A stretch of 64,000 bases of DNA. Source: Megachile rotundata. Its lineage: Eukaryota; Arthropoda; Insecta; Hymenoptera; Megachilidae. The position numbers and the translations under genes were made by a program. The stretch is taken from NCBI RefSeq assembly GCF_050947335.1, contig NW_027473880.1:62001-126000 (forward strand). The letters run 5' to 3'. The notes under the pieces were generated by a model, which saw only the letters and a program-made list of their open reading frames with translations, was not told where the DNA came from and ran no database searches. Positions 45,561-60,885 of this stretch are shown one piece after another. How positions within the stretch are numbered: position 1 is the stretch's first letter; the number at the start of each line of letters is the position of its first letter.

Positions 45561-47484
45561 ACTCACTACTCTTAGTATTATCAATCTAACTCATATTATT
45601 AGCCATATTATGCTTAAATGATCGATAGAACGACAATTACTATACCTATTACTCTTATTATTATCAACCTAACACATATTATTAGCCATATTATGCTTAT
45701 ATGATCGATAGAACGACAATTACTATACTTATTATGCTTATTATTATCAACATAACTCATATTATTAGCCATATTATGCTTATATGATCGATAGAACGAC
45801 AATTACTATACTCACTACTCTTATTATTATCAATCTAACTCATATTATTAGCCATATTATGCTTATATGATCGATAGAACGACAATTACGATACATATTA
45901 CTCTTACTATTATGAACCTAACTCATATTATTAGCCATATTATGCTTAAATGATCGATAGAACGACAATTACTATACTTATTACTCTTATTATTATCAAT
46001 CTAACTCATATTATTAGCCATATTATGCTTAAATGATCGATAGAACGACAACTACTATACTTATTACTCTTATTATTATCAATCTAACTCATACTTTCAG
46101 CCATATTATGCTTATATGATCGATAGAACGACAATTACTATACTCACTACTCTTATTATTATCAATCTAACTCATATTATTAGCCATATTATGCTTATAT
46201 TATCGATAGAACGACAATTACTATACTTATTACTGTTATTATTATCAATCTAACTCATATAATTAGCCATATTATGCTTAAATGATCGATAGAACGACAA
46301 TTACTGTACTTATTACTCTTATCATTATCGATCTAACTCATATTATTTGCCATATTATGCTTATATGATCGATAGAACGACAAATACTATACTTATTACT
46401 CTTATTATTATGAATCTAACTCATATTATTAGCCATATTATGCTTAAATGATCGATAGAACCACAATTACTATACTTATTACTCTTATTATTATGAATCT
46501 AACTCATATTATTAACCATATTATGCAGATATGATCGATAGAACTACAATTACTATACTCACTACTCTTATTATTATCAATCTAACTCATATTATTAGCC
46601 ATATTATGCTTAAATGATCGATAGAACGACAATTACTATACTTATTACTCTTATTATTATCAATCTAACTCATATTACTAGCCATATTATGCGTATATGA
46701 TCGATAGTATGACAATTACTATACTCACTACTCTTATTATTATCAATCTAACTCATATTATTGACCATATTATGCTAATATGATCGATAGAACGACAATT
46801 ACTATACTTATTACACTCACTATTATCAATCTAACTCATATTATTAACCATATTATGCAGATAAGATCGATAGCACGACATTTACTATACCTATTACTCT
46901 TATTATTATCAACCTAACTCATATTATTAGCCATATTATGCTTATATGATCGATAGAACGACAATTACTATACTTATTATTCTTATTATTATCAATCTAA
47001 CTCATATTATTAGACATATTATGCAAATTTGATCGATAGCACGACAATCACAATACTTATTACTCTTACTATTATCAACCTAACTCATATTATTAGCCAT
47101 GTTATGCTTATATTATCGATAGAACGACAATTACGATACTTATTACTCTTATCATTATCGATCTAATTCATATTATTAGCCATATTATGCTTATATGATC
47201 GATAGAACGACAAATACTATACTTATTACTCTTATTATTATCAATCTAACTCATATTATTAACCATATTATGCTAATGTGATCGATAGAACGACAATTAC
47301 TATATTTATTACACTCAATATTATCAATCTAACTCATATTATTACCCATATCATGCTGATATGATCGATAGAACGACATTCACTATACTTATTACACTCA
47401 CTATTATCAATCTAACTCATATTATTAACCATATTACGCAGATATGATCGATAGAACTACTATTACTATACTCATTACACTTAT
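44580..47484 (+). repeat. 35-mer HOR (2,905 bp), unit 1
   Basis: CATACTTTCAGCC at 46,098 recurs at 49,003 and 51,908, 35 monomers apart. This unit has private changes at 45,005 (C to A) and 45,166 (T to C). It shares GAACCACAATT at 46,462 with unit 2 only. All three units share GACATTCGCTATAC near 45,140, not seen elsewhere in the window. Confidence 0.9.
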
Positions 47485-50389
47485 TATTATCAATCTAACT
47501 CATATTATTAGCCATATTATGCTTATATGATCGATAGAACGACAAATACTATACTTATTACTCTTATTATTATCAACCTAACTCATATTATTAGCCATAT
47601 TATGCTTATATGATCGAGAGAACGACAATTGCTATACTTATTATTCTTATTATTATGAATCTAACTCATATTATTAACCATATTATGCAGATATGATCGA
47701 TAGAACTACAATTACTATACTCACTACTCTTATTATTATCAATCTAACTCATATTATTAGCCATATTATGCTTAAATGATCGATAGAACGACAATTACTA
47801 TACTTATTACTCTTATTATTATCAATCTTACTCATATTACTAGCCATATTATGCGTATATGATCGATAGTATGACAATTACTATACTCACTACTCTTATT
47901 ATTATCAATCTAACTCATATTATTAACCATATTATGCTAATATGATCGATAGAACGACAATTACTATACTTATTACACTCACTATTATCAATCTAACTCA
48001 TATTATTAACCATATTATGCTGATATGATCGATAGAACGACATTCGCTATACTTATTACACTCACTATTATCAATCTAACTCATATTATTAACCATATTA
48101 CGCAGATATGATCGATAGAACTACTATTACTATACTCATTACTCTTATTATTATCAATCTAACTCATATTATTAGCCATATTATGCTTATATGATCGATA
48201 GAATGAGAATTACTATACTCACTACTCCTAGTATTATCACTCTAACTCATATTATTAGCCATATTATGCTTATATGATCGATAGAACGACAATTACTTGT
48301 CTTATTACTCTTATTATTATCAATCTAACTCATATTATTAGCCATATTATGCTTATATGATCGATAGAACGACAATTACTATACTCACTACTCTTATTAT
48401 TATCAATCTAACTCATATTATTAGCCATATTATGCTTATATGATCGATAGAACGAGAATTACTATACTCACTACTCTTAGTATTATCAATCTAACTCATA
48501 TTATTAGCCATATTATGCTTAAATGATCGATAGAACGACAATTACTATACCTATTACTCTTATTATTATCAACCTAACACATATTATTAGCCATATTATG
48601 CTTATATGATCGATAGAACGACAATTACTATACTTATTATGCTTATTATTATCAACATAACTCATATTATTAGCCATATTATGCTTATATGATCGATAGA
48701 ACGACAATTACTATACTCACTACTCTTATTATTATCAATCTAACTCATATTATTAGCCATATTATGCTTATATGATCGATAGAACGACAATTACGATACA
48801 TATTACTCTTACTATTATGAACCTAACTCATATTATTAGCCATATTATGCTTAAATGATCGATAGAACGACAATTACTATACTTATTACTCTTATTATTA
48901 TCAATCTAACTCATATTATTAGCCATATTATGCTTAAATGATCGATAGAACGACAACTACTATACTTATTACTCTTATTATTATCAATCTAACTCATACT
49001 TTCAGCCATATTATGCTTATATGATCGATAGAACGACAATTACTATACTCACTACTCTTATTATTATCAATCTAACTCATATTATTAGCCATATTATGCT
49101 TATATTATCGATAGAACGACAATTACTATACTTATTACTGTTATTATTATCAATCTAACTCATATAATTAGCCATATTATGCTTAAATGATCGATAGAAC
49201 GACAATTACTGTACTTATTACTCTTATCATTATCGATCTAACTCATAGTATTTGCCATATTATGCTTATATGATCGATAGAACGACAAATACTATACTTA
49301 TTACTCTTATTATTATGAATCTAACTCATATTATTAGCCATATTATGCTTAAATGATCGATAGAACCACAATTACTATACTTATTACTCTTATTATTATG
49401 AATCTAACTCATATTATTAACCATATTATGCAGATATGATCGATAGAACTACAATTACTATACTCACTACTCTTATTATTATCAATCTAACTCATATTAT
49501 TAGCCATATTATGCTTAAATGATCGATAGAACGACAATTACTATACTTATTACTCTTATTATTATCAATCTAACTCATATTACTAGCCATATTATGCGTA
49601 TATGATCGATAGTATGACAATTACTATACTCACTACTCTTATTATTATCAATCTAACTCATATTATTGACCATATTATGCTAATATGATCGATAGAACGA
49701 CAATTACTATACTTATTACACTCACTATTATCAATCTAACTCATATTATTAACCATATTATGCAGATAAGATCGATAGCACGACATTTACTATACCTATT
49801 ACTCTTATTATTATCAACCTAACTCATATTATTAGCCATATTATGCTTATATGATCGATAGAACGACAATTACTATACTTATTATTCTTATTATTATCAA
49901 TCTAACTCATATTATTAGACATATTATGCAAATTTGATCGATAGCACGACAATCACAATACTTATTACTCTTACTATTATCAACCTAACTCATATTATTA
50001 GCCATGTTATGCTTATATTATCGATAGAACGACAATTACGATACTTATTACTCTTATCATTATCGATCTAATTCATATTATTAGCCATATTATGCTTATA
50101 TGATCGATAGAACGACAAATACTATACTTATTACTCTTATTATTATCAATCTAACTCATATTATTAACCATATTATGCTAATGTGATCGATAGAACGACA
50201 ATTACTATATTTATTACACTCAATATTATCAATCTAACTCATATTATTACCCATATCATGCTGATATGATCGATAGAACGACATTCACTATACTTATTAC
50301 ACTCACTATTATCAATCTAACTCATATTATTAACCATATTACGCAGATATGATCGATAGAACTACTATTACTATACTCATTACACTTAT
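47485..50389 (+). repeat. 35-mer HOR (2,905 bp), unit 2
   Basis: Tandem copy of 44,580-47,484. Its own changes are ACTTGTCTT near 48,297-48,300 where the others read ACTGTACTT, and CATAGTATTT at 49,248. It carries the GAACCAC variant at 49,367 in common with unit 1. Confidence 0.9.
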
Positions 50390-53294
50390 TATTATCAATC
50401 TAACTCATATTATTAGCCATATTATGCTTATATGATCGATAGAACGACAAATACTATACTTATTACTCTTATTATTATCAACCTAACTCATATTATTAGC
50501 CATATTATGCTTATATGATCGAGAGAACGACAATTGCTATACTTATTATTCTTATTATTATGAATCTAACTCATATTATTAACCATATTATGCAGATATG
50601 ATCGATAGAACTACAATTACTATACTCACTACTCTTATTATTATCAATCTAACTCATATTATTAGCCATATTATGCTTAAATGATCGATAGAACGACAAT
50701 TACTATACTTATTACTCTTATTATTATCAATCTTACTCATATTACTAGCCATATTATGCGTATATGATCGATAGTATGACAATTACTATACTCACTACTC
50801 TTATTATTATCAATCTAACTCATATTATTAACCATATTATGCTAATATGATCGATAGAACGACAATTACTATACTTATTACACTCACTATTATCAATCTA
50901 ACTCATATTATTAACCATATTATGCTGATATGATCGATAGAACGACATTCGCTATACTTATTACACTCACTATTATCAATCTAACTCATATTATTAACCA
51001 TATTACGCAGATATGATCGATAGAACTACTATTACTATACTCATTACTCTTATTATTATCAATCTAACTCATATTATTAGCCATATTATGCTTATATGAT
51101 CGATAGAATGAGAATTACTATACTCACTACTCCTAGTATTATCACTCTAACTCATATTATTAGCCATATTATGCTTATATGATCGATAGAACGACAATTA
51201 CTGTACTTATTACTCTTATTATTATCAATCTAACTCATATTATTAGCCATATTATGCTTATATGATCGATAGAACGACAATTACTATACTCACTACTCTT
51301 ATTATTATCAATCTAACTCATATTATTAGCCATATTATGCTTATATGATCGATAGAACGAGAATTACTATACTCACTACTCTTAGTATTATCAATCTAAC
51401 TCATATTATTAGCCATATTATGCTTAAATGATCGATAGAACGACAATTACTATACCTATTACTCTTATTATTATCAACCTAACACATATTATTAGCCATA
51501 TTATGCTTATATGATCGATAGAACGACAATTACTATACTTATTATGCTTATTATTATCAACATAACTCATATTATTAGCCATATTATGCTTATATGATCG
51601 ATAGAACGACAATTACTATACTCACTACTCTTATTATTATCAATCTAACTCATATTATTAGCCATATTATGCTTATATGATCGATAGAACGACAATTACG
51701 ATACATATTACTCTTACTATTATGAACCTAACTCATATTATTAGCCATATTATGCTTAAATGATCGATAGAACGACAATTACTATACTTATTACTCTTAT
51801 TATTATCAATCTAACTCATATTATTAGCCATATTATGCTTAAATGATCGATAGAACGACAACTACTATACTTATTACTCTTATTATTATCAATCTAACTC
51901 ATACTTTCAGCCATATTATGCTTATATGATCGATAGAACGACAATTACTATACTCACTACTCTTATTATTATCAATCTAACTCATATTATTAGCCATATT
52001 ATGCTTATATTATCGATAGAACGACAATTACTATACTTATTACTGTTATTATTATCAATCTAACTCATATAATTAGCCATATTATGCTTAAATGATCGAT
52101 AGAACGACAATTACTGTACTTATTACTCTTATCATTATCGATCTAACTCATATTATTTGCCATATTATGCTTATATGATCGATAGAACGACAAATACTAT
52201 ACTTATTACTCTTATTATTATGAATCTAACTCATATTATTAGCCATATTATGCTTAAATGATCGATAGAACGACAATTACTATACTTATTACTCTTATTA
52301 TTATGAATCTAACTCATATTATTAACCATATTATGCAGATATGATCGATAGAACTACAATTACTATACTCACTACTCTTATTATTATCAATCTAACTCAT
52401 ATTATTAGCCATATTATGCTTAAATGATCGATAGAACGACAATTACTATACTTATTACTCTTATTATTATCAATCTAACTCATATTACTAGCCATATTAT
52501 GCGTATATGATCGATAGTATGACAATTACTATACTCACTACTCTTATTATTATCAATCTAACTCATATTATTGACCATATTATGCTAATATGATCGATAG
52601 AACGACAATTACTATACTTATTACACTCACTATTATCAATCTAACTCATATTATTAACCATATTATGCAGATAAGATCGATAGCACGACATTTACTATAC
52701 CTATTACTCTTATTATTATCAACCTAACTCATATTATTAGCCATATTATGCTTATATGATCGATAGAACGACAATTACTATACTTATTATTCTTATTATT
52801 ATCAATCTAACTCATATTATTAGACATATTATGCAAATTTGATCGATAGCACGACAATCACAATACTTATTACTCTTACTATTATCAACCTAACTCATAT
52901 TATTAGCCATGTTATGCTTATATTATCGATAGAACGACAATTACGATACTTATTACTCTTATCATTATCGATCTAATTCATATTATTAGCCATATTATGC
53001 TTATATGATCGATAGAACGACAAATACTATACTTATTACTCTTATTATTATCAATCTAACTCATATTATTAACCATATTATGCTAATGTGATCGATAGAA
53101 CGACAATTACTATATTTATTACACTCAATATTATCAATCTAACTCATATTATTACCCATATCATGCTGATATGATCGATAGAACGACATTCACTATACTT
53201 ATTACACTCACTATTATCAATCTAACTCATATTATTAACCATATTACGCAGATATGATCGATAGAACTACTATTACTATACTCATTACACTTAT
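50390..53294 (+). repeat. 35-mer HOR (2,905 bp), unit 3
   Basis: Third tandem copy, with the usual GAACGAC at the site that is GAACCAC in units 1 and 2. Similarity to the series runs a little past the unit, to about 53,349, then changes into a GAATGAG monomer as in the 58-mer family. Confidence 0.9.
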
Positions 53295-54507
53295 TATTAT
53301 CAATCTAACTCATATTATTAGCCATATTATGCTTATATGATCGATAGAATGAGAATTACTATACTCACTACTCCTAGTATTATCACTCTAACTCATATTG
53401 TTAGCCATATTATGCTTATATGATCGATAGAACGACAATTACTGTACTTAATACTCTTATTATTATCAATCTAACTCATATTATTAGCCATATTATGCGT
53501 ATATGATCGATAGTATGACAATTACTATACTCACTACTCTTATTATTATCAATCTAACTCATATTATTAGCCATATTACGCTTATATGATCGATAGACCG
53601 ACAATTACTGTACATATTACTCTTATTTTTATCAATCTAACTCATATTATTAACCATATTATGCTAATATGATCGATAGAACGACAATTACTATACTTAT
53701 TACACTCACTATTATCAATCTAACTCATATTATTAACCATATTATGCAGATAAGATCGATAGCACGACATTTACTATACCTATTACTCTTATTATTATCA
53801 ACCTAACTCATATTATTAGCCATATTATGCTTATATGATCGATAGAACGACAATTACTATACTTATTATTCTTATTATTATCAATCTAACTCATATTATT
53901 AGCCATATTATGCTTACATTATCGATAGAACGACCATTACTATACTTATTACTGTTATTATTATCAATCTAACTCATATAATTAGCCATATTATGCTTAT
54001 ATGATCGACAGAACGACAATTACTGTACTTATTACTCTTATCATTATCGATCTAATTCATATTATTAGCCATATTATGCTTATATGATCGATAGAATGAG
54101 AATTACTATACTCACTACTCCTAGTGTTATCACTCTAACTCATATTATTAGCCATATTATGCTTATATGATCGATAGAACGACAATTACTGTACTTATCA
54201 CTCTTATTATTATCAATCTAACTCATATTATTAGCCATATTATGCTTATATGATCGATAGAACGAGAATTACTATACTCACTACTCTTAGTATTATCAAT
54301 CTAACTCATATTATTAGCCATATTATGCTTAAATGATCGATAGAACGACAATTACTATACTTATCACTCTTATTATTATCAATCTAACTCATATTATTAG
54401 CCATATTATGCTTATATGATCGATAGAACGACAAATACTATACTTATTACTCTTATTATTATCAACCTAACTCATATTATTAGCCATATTATGCTTATAT
54501 GATCGAG
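52380..54507 (+). repeat. Segment repeated 40 monomers downstream, copy 1
   Basis: TAGACCGACA at 53,594 recurs at 56,914 (3,320 bp, 40 x 83) with about 2.1 kb of colinear monomers around it. The copies share the rare CTAGTGTTATC variant (near 54,125 and 57,445). Similarity ends where this copy has GATCGAGAGAACG and the other GATCGATAGAACGAG. Confidence 0.85.
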
Positions 54508-55286
54508 AGAACGACAATTGCTATACTTATTATTCTTATTATTATGAATCTAACTCATATTATTAACCATATTATGCAGATATGATCGATAGAACTACAA
54601 TTACTATACTCACTACTCTTATTATTATCAATCTAACTCATATTATTAGCCATATTATGCTTAAATGATCGATAGAACGACAATTACTATACTTATTACT
54701 CTTATTATTATCAATCTTACTCATATTACTAGCCATATTATGCGTATATGATCGATAGTATGACAATTACTATACTCACTACTCTTATTATTATCAATCT
54801 AACTCATATTATTAACCATATTATGCTAATATGATCGATAGAACGACATTCACTATACTTATTACACTCACTATTATCAATCTAACTCATATTATTAACC
54901 ATATTACGCAGATATGATCGATAGAACTACTATTACTATACTCATTACTCTTATTATTATCAATCTAACTCATATTATTAGCCATATTATGCTTATATGA
55001 TCGATAGAATGAGAATTACTATACTCACTACTCCTAGTATTATCACTCTAACTCATATTATTAGCCATATTATGCTTATATGATCGATAGAACGACAATT
55101 ACTGTACTTATTACTCTTATTATTATCAATCTAACTCATATTATTAGCCATATTATGCTTATATGATCGATAGAACGAGAATTACTATACTCACTACTCT
55201 TATTATTATCAATCTAACTCATATTATTAGCCATATTATGCTTATATGATCGATAGAACGAGAATTACTATACTCACTACTCTTAG
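54508..55286 (+). repeat. Satellite between the 40-mer copies
   Basis: These are ordinary 83-bp monomers resembling the right part of the 58-mer family. Near 54,838 a GCTAATATG monomer runs straight into GACATTCAC, whereas homologous places (for example 40,800-40,900) have one more monomer. This is a local one-monomer loss. Confidence 0.7.
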
Positions 55287-55701
55287 TATTATCAATCTAA
55301 CTCATATTATTAGCCATATTATGCTTAAATGATCGATAGAACGACAATTACTATACTTATTACTCTTATTATTATCAATCTAACTCATATTACTAGCCAT
55401 ATTATGCGTATATGATCGATAGTATGACAATTACTATACTCACTACTCTTATTATTATCAATCTAACTCATATTATTGACCATATTATGCTAATATGATC
55501 GATAGAACGACAATTACTATACTTATTACACTCACTATTATCAATCTAACTCATATTATTAACCATATTATGCAGATAAGATCGATAGCACGACATTTAC
55601 TATACCTATTACTCTTATTATTATCAACCTAACTCATATTATTAGCCATATTATGCTTATATGATCGATAGAACGACAATTACTATACTTATTATTCTTA
55701 T
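55287..55701 (+). repeat. 5-mer (415 bp) tandem duplication with Q-S-R, copy 1
   Basis: GCGTATATG at 55,406 repeats at 55,821. The five monomers from GCTTAAATG through Q, S, R and GCTTATATG are repeated in order. Confidence 0.82.
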
Positions 55702-57826
55702 TATTATCAATCTAACTCATATTATTAGCCATATTATGCTTAAATGATCGATAGAACGACAATTACTATACTTATTACTCTTATTATTATCAATCTAACT
55801 CATATTACTAGCCATATTATGCGTATATGATCGATAGTATGACAATTACTATACTCACTACTCTTATTATTATCAATCTAACTCATATTATTGACCATAT
55901 TATGCTAATATGATCGATAGAACGACAATTACTATACTTATTACACTCACTATTATCAATCTAACTCATATTATTAACCATATTATGCAGATAAGATCGA
56001 TAGCACGACATTTACTATACCTATTACTCTTATTATTATCAACCTAACTCATATTATTAGCCATATTATGCTTATATGATCGATAGAACGACAATTACTA
56101 TACTTATTATTCTTATTATTATCAATCTAACTCATATTATTAGACATATTATGCAAATTTGATCGATAGCACGACAATCACAATACTTATTACTCTTACT
56201 ATTATCAACCTAACTCATATTATTAGCCATGTTATGCTTATATTATCGATAGAACGACAATTACGATACTTATTACTCTTATCATTATCGATCTAATTCA
56301 TATTATTAGCCATATTATGCTTATATGATCGATAGAACGACAAATACTATACTTATTACTCTTATTATTATCAATCTAACTCATATTATTAACCATATTA
56401 TGCTAATGTGATCGATAGAACGACAATTACTATATTTATTACACTCAATATTATCAATCTAACTCATATTATTACCCATATCATGCTGATATGATCGATA
56501 GAACGACATTCACTATACTTATTACACTCACTATTATCAATCTAACTCATATTATTAACCATATTACGCAGATATGATCGATAGAACTACTATTACTATA
56601 CTCATTACACTTATTATTATCAATCTAACTCATATTATTAGCCATATTATGCTTATATGATCGATAGAATGAGAATTACTATACTCACTACTCCTAGTAT
56701 TATCACTCTAACTCATATTGTTAGCCATATTATGCTTATATGATCGATAGAACGACAATTACTGTACTTAATACTCTTATTATTATCAATCTAACTCATA
56801 TTATTAGCCATATTATGCGTATATGATCGATAGTATGACAATTACTATACTCACTACTCTTATTATTATCAATCTAACTCATATTATTAGCCATATTACG
56901 CTTATATGATCGATAGACCGACAATTACTGTACATATTACTCTTATTTTTATCAATCTAACTCATATTATTAACCATATTATGCTAATATGATCGATAGA
57001 ACGACAATTACTATACTTATTACACTCACTATTATCAATCTAACTCATATTATTAACCATATTATGCAGATAAGATCGATAGCACGACATTTACTATACC
57101 TATTACTCTTATTATTATCAACCTAACTCATATTATTAGCCATATTATGCTTATATGATCGATAGAACGACAATTACTATACTTATTATTCTTATTATTA
57201 TCAATCTAACTCATATTATTAGCCATATTATGCTTACATTATCGATAGAACGACCATTACTATACTTATTACTGTTATTATTATCAATCTAACTCATATA
57301 ATTAGCCATATTATGCTTATATGATCGACAGAACGACAATTACTGTACTTATTACTCTTATCATTATCGATCTAATTCATATTATTAGCCATATTATGCT
57401 TATATGATCGATAGAATGAGAATTACTATACTCACTACTCCTAGTGTTATCACTCTAACTCATATTATTAGCCATATTATGCTTATATGATCGATAGAAC
57501 GACAATTACTGTACTTATCACTCTTATTATTATCAATCTAACTCATATTATTAGCCATATTATGCTTATATGATCGATAGAACGAGAATTACTATACTCA
57601 CTACTCTTAGTATTATCAATCTAACTCATATTATTAGCCATATTATGCTTAAATGATCGATAGAACGACAATTACTATACTTATCACTCTTATTATTATC
57701 AATCTAACTCATATTATTAGCCATATTATGCTTATATGATCGATAGAACGACAAATACTATACTTATTACTCTTATTATTATCAACCTAACTCATATTAT
57801 TAGCCATATTATGCTTATATGATCGA
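55700..57826 (+). repeat. Segment repeated 40 monomers upstream, copy 2
   Basis: Partner of 52,380-54,507. The two are not directly adjacent, because about 1.2 kb of other satellite lies between them. Confidence 0.85.
55702..56116 (+). repeat. 5-mer (415 bp) tandem duplication with Q-S-R, copy 2
   Basis: Adjacent partner of 55,287-55,701. It continues into the usual AGACATATT / GCAAATTT monomer, so it is the copy with the ancestral right flank. Confidence 0.82.
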
Positions 57827-58395
57827 TAGAACGAGAATTACTATACTCACTACTCTTATTATTATCAATCTAACTCATATTATTAGCCATATTATGCTTA
57901 TATGATCGATAGAACGAGAATTACTATACTCACTACTCTTAGTATTATCAATCTAACTCATATTATTAGCCATATTATGCTTAAATGATCGATAGAACGA
58001 CAATTACTATACTTATTACTCTTATTATTATCAACCTAACTCATATTATTAGCCATATTATGCTTATATGATCGATAGAACGACAATTACTATACTCACT
58101 ACTCTTATTATTATCAATCTAACTCATATTATTAGCCATATTATGCTTATATGATCGATAGAACGACAATTACGATACATATTACTCTTACTATTATGAA
58201 CCTAACTCATATTATTAGCCATATTATGCTTAAATGATCGATAGAACGACAATTACTATACTTATTACTCTTACTATTATCAACCTAACTCATATTATTA
58301 GCCATATTATGCTTAAATGATCGATAGAACGACAATTACTATACGTATTACACTTATTATTATCAATCTAACTCATATTATTAGCCATATTATGC
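57800..58395 (+). repeat. 9-mer (747 bp) duplication A, copy 1
   Basis: The TACGATACATATT monomer at 58,171 recurs at 58,918. Flanking CTTAGTATT and ATTATGAACC monomers are repeated in order. Both copies carry TACGTATTACACTT, a combination otherwise not noticed in the window. Confidence 0.82.
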
Positions 58396-58546
58396 TTATA
58401 TGATCGATAGAATGAGAATTACTATACTCACTACTCCTAGTATTATCACTCTAACTCATATTATTAGCCATATTATGCTTATATGATCGATAGAACGACA
58501 ATTACTGTACTTATTACTCTTATTATTATCAATCTAACTCATACTA

Positions 58547-59142
58547 TTAGCCATATTATGCTTATATGATCGATAGAACGAGAATTACTATACTCACTAC
58601 TCTTATTATTATCAATCTAACTCATATTATTAGCCATATTATGCTTATATGATCGATAGAACGAGAATTACTATACTCACTACTCTTAGTATTATCAATC
58701 TAACTCATATTATTAGCCATATTATGCTTAAATGATCGATAGAACGACAATTACTATACTTATTACTCTTATTATTATCAACCTAACTCATATTATTAGC
58801 CATATTATGCTTATATGATCGATAGAACGACAATTACTATACTCACTACTCTTATTATTATCAATCTAACTCATATTATTAGCCATATTATGCTTATATG
58901 ATCGATAGAACGACAATTACGATACATATTACTCTTACTATTATGAACCTAACTCATATTATTAGCCATATTATGCTTAAATGATCGATAGAACGACAAT
59001 TACTATACTTATTACTCTTACTATTATCAACCTAACTCATATTATTAGCCATATTATGCTTAAATGATCGATAGAACGACAATTACTATACGTATTACAC
59101 TTATTATTATCAATCTAACTCATATTATTAGCCATATTATGC
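58547..59142 (+). repeat. 9-mer (747 bp) duplication A, copy 2
   Basis: Partner of 57,800-58,395. It continues into the GCTTACATGATCGACAG monomer, the usual right neighbour in the colinear blocks at 9.6, 10.7 and 36.6 kb. Confidence 0.82.
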
Positions 59143-59454
59143 TTACATGATCGACAGAACGACAATTACTATACTTATTACACTCACTGTTATCAACCTA
59201 ACTCATATTATTAACCATATTATGCAAATTTGATCGATAGAACGACAGTCACTATACTTATTACTCTTATTATTATCAACCTAACTCATATTATTAGCCA
59301 TATTATGCTTAAATGATCGATAGAACGACAATTACTATACTTATTACTCTTATTATTATGAATCTAACTCATATTATTGACCATATTATGCAGATATGAT
59401 CGATAGAACTACAATTACTATACTCATTACTCTTATTATTATCAATCTATCTCA

Positions 59455-60138
59455 TATTATTAGCCATATTATGCTTAAATGATCGATAGAACGACAATTA
59501 CTATACTTATTACTCTTATTATTATCAGTCTAACTCATATTATTAGCCATATTATGCTTAAATGATCGATAGAACGACAACTACTATACTTATTACTCTT
59601 ATTATTATCAATCTAACTCATACTATTAACCATATTATGCTTATATGATCGATAGAACGACAATTACTATACTCACTACTCTTATTATTATCAATATAAC
59701 TCATATTATTAGCTATATTATGCTTATATTATTGATAGAACTACAATTACTATACTTATTACTGTTATTATTATCAATCTAACTCATATTATTAGCCATA
59801 TTATGCTTAAATGATCGATAGAACGACAATTACTATACTTATTACTCTTATTATTATCAATCTAACTCATATTATTAGCCATATTATGCTTAAATGATCG
59901 ATAGAACGACAATTACTATACCTATTACTCTTATTATTATCAACCTAACACATATTATTAGCCATATTATGCTTATATGATCGATAGAACGACAATTACT
60001 ATACTTATTATGCTTATTATTATCAACCTAACTCATATTATTAGCCATATTATGCTTATATGATCGATAGAACGACAATTACTATACTCACTACTCTTAT
60101 TATTATCAATCTAACTCATATTATTAGCCATATTATGC
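59455..60138 (+). repeat. 9-mer (747 bp) duplication B, copy 1
   Basis: AGCTATATT at 59,711 recurs at 60,458, nine monomers later. TCAGTCTAACTC, ACAACTACT and TTATGCTTATT monomers are repeated with it. This copy has CAATATAACTC where copy 2 has CAATCTAACTC. Confidence 0.82.
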
Positions 60139-60201
60139 TTAAATGATCGATAGAACGACAATTACTATACTTATTATTCTTATTATTATCAATCTAACTC
60201 A

Positions 60202-60885
60202 TATTATTAGCCATATTATGCTTAAATGATCGATAGAACGACAATTACTATACTTATTACTCTTATTATTATCAGTCTAACTCATATTATTAGCCATATT
60301 ATGCTTAAATGATCGATAGAACGACAACTACTATACTTATTACTCTTATTATTATCAATCTAACTCATACTATTAACCATATTATGCTTATATGATCGAT
60401 AGAACGACAATTACTATACTCACTACTCTTATTATTATCAATCTAACTCATATTATTAGCTATATTATGCTTATATTATTGATAGAACTACAATTACTAT
60501 ACTTATTACTGTTATTATTATCAATCTAACTCATATTATTAGACATATTATGCTTAAATGATCGATAGAACGACAATTACTATACTTATTACTCTTATTA
60601 TTATCAATCTAACTCATATTATTAGCCATATTATGCTTAAATGATCGATAGAACGACAATTACTATACCTATTACTCTTATTATTATCAACCTAACACAT
60701 ATTATTAGCCATATTATGCTTATATGATCGATAGAACGACAATTACTATACTTATTATGCTTATTATTATCAACCTAACTCATATTATTAGCCATATTAT
60801 GCTTATATGATCGATAGAACGACAATTACTATACTCACTACTCTTATTATTATCAATCTAACTCATATTATTAGCCATATTATGC
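60202..60885 (+). repeat. 9-mer (747 bp) duplication B, copy 2
   Basis: Partner of 59,455-60,138. It carries a private AGACATATTATGCTTAAATG monomer near 60,541 and continues into the ACGATACATATT monomer, the normal right flank. Confidence 0.82.

Noticed and set aside
45614..45802. 62-codon minus-strand open reading frame
   Set aside because: It begins at a TTG, not an ATG, and ends at a TAA made by the CTTAAATG variant. It lies wholly within satellite monomers. The protein has no domain or repeat, because the frame changes every monomer. It is open only because local substitutions remove stops.
48519..48707. Same 62-codon minus-strand frame, second copy
   Set aside because: Identical because it sits at the same place in the next 2,905-bp HOR unit. 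Conservation reflects recent duplication, not selection on a protein.
51424..51612. Same 62-codon minus-strand frame, third copy
   Set aside because: Third HOR unit, same reasoning. Homologous places in the 9, 37 and 60 kb blocks do not keep the frame open at this length.
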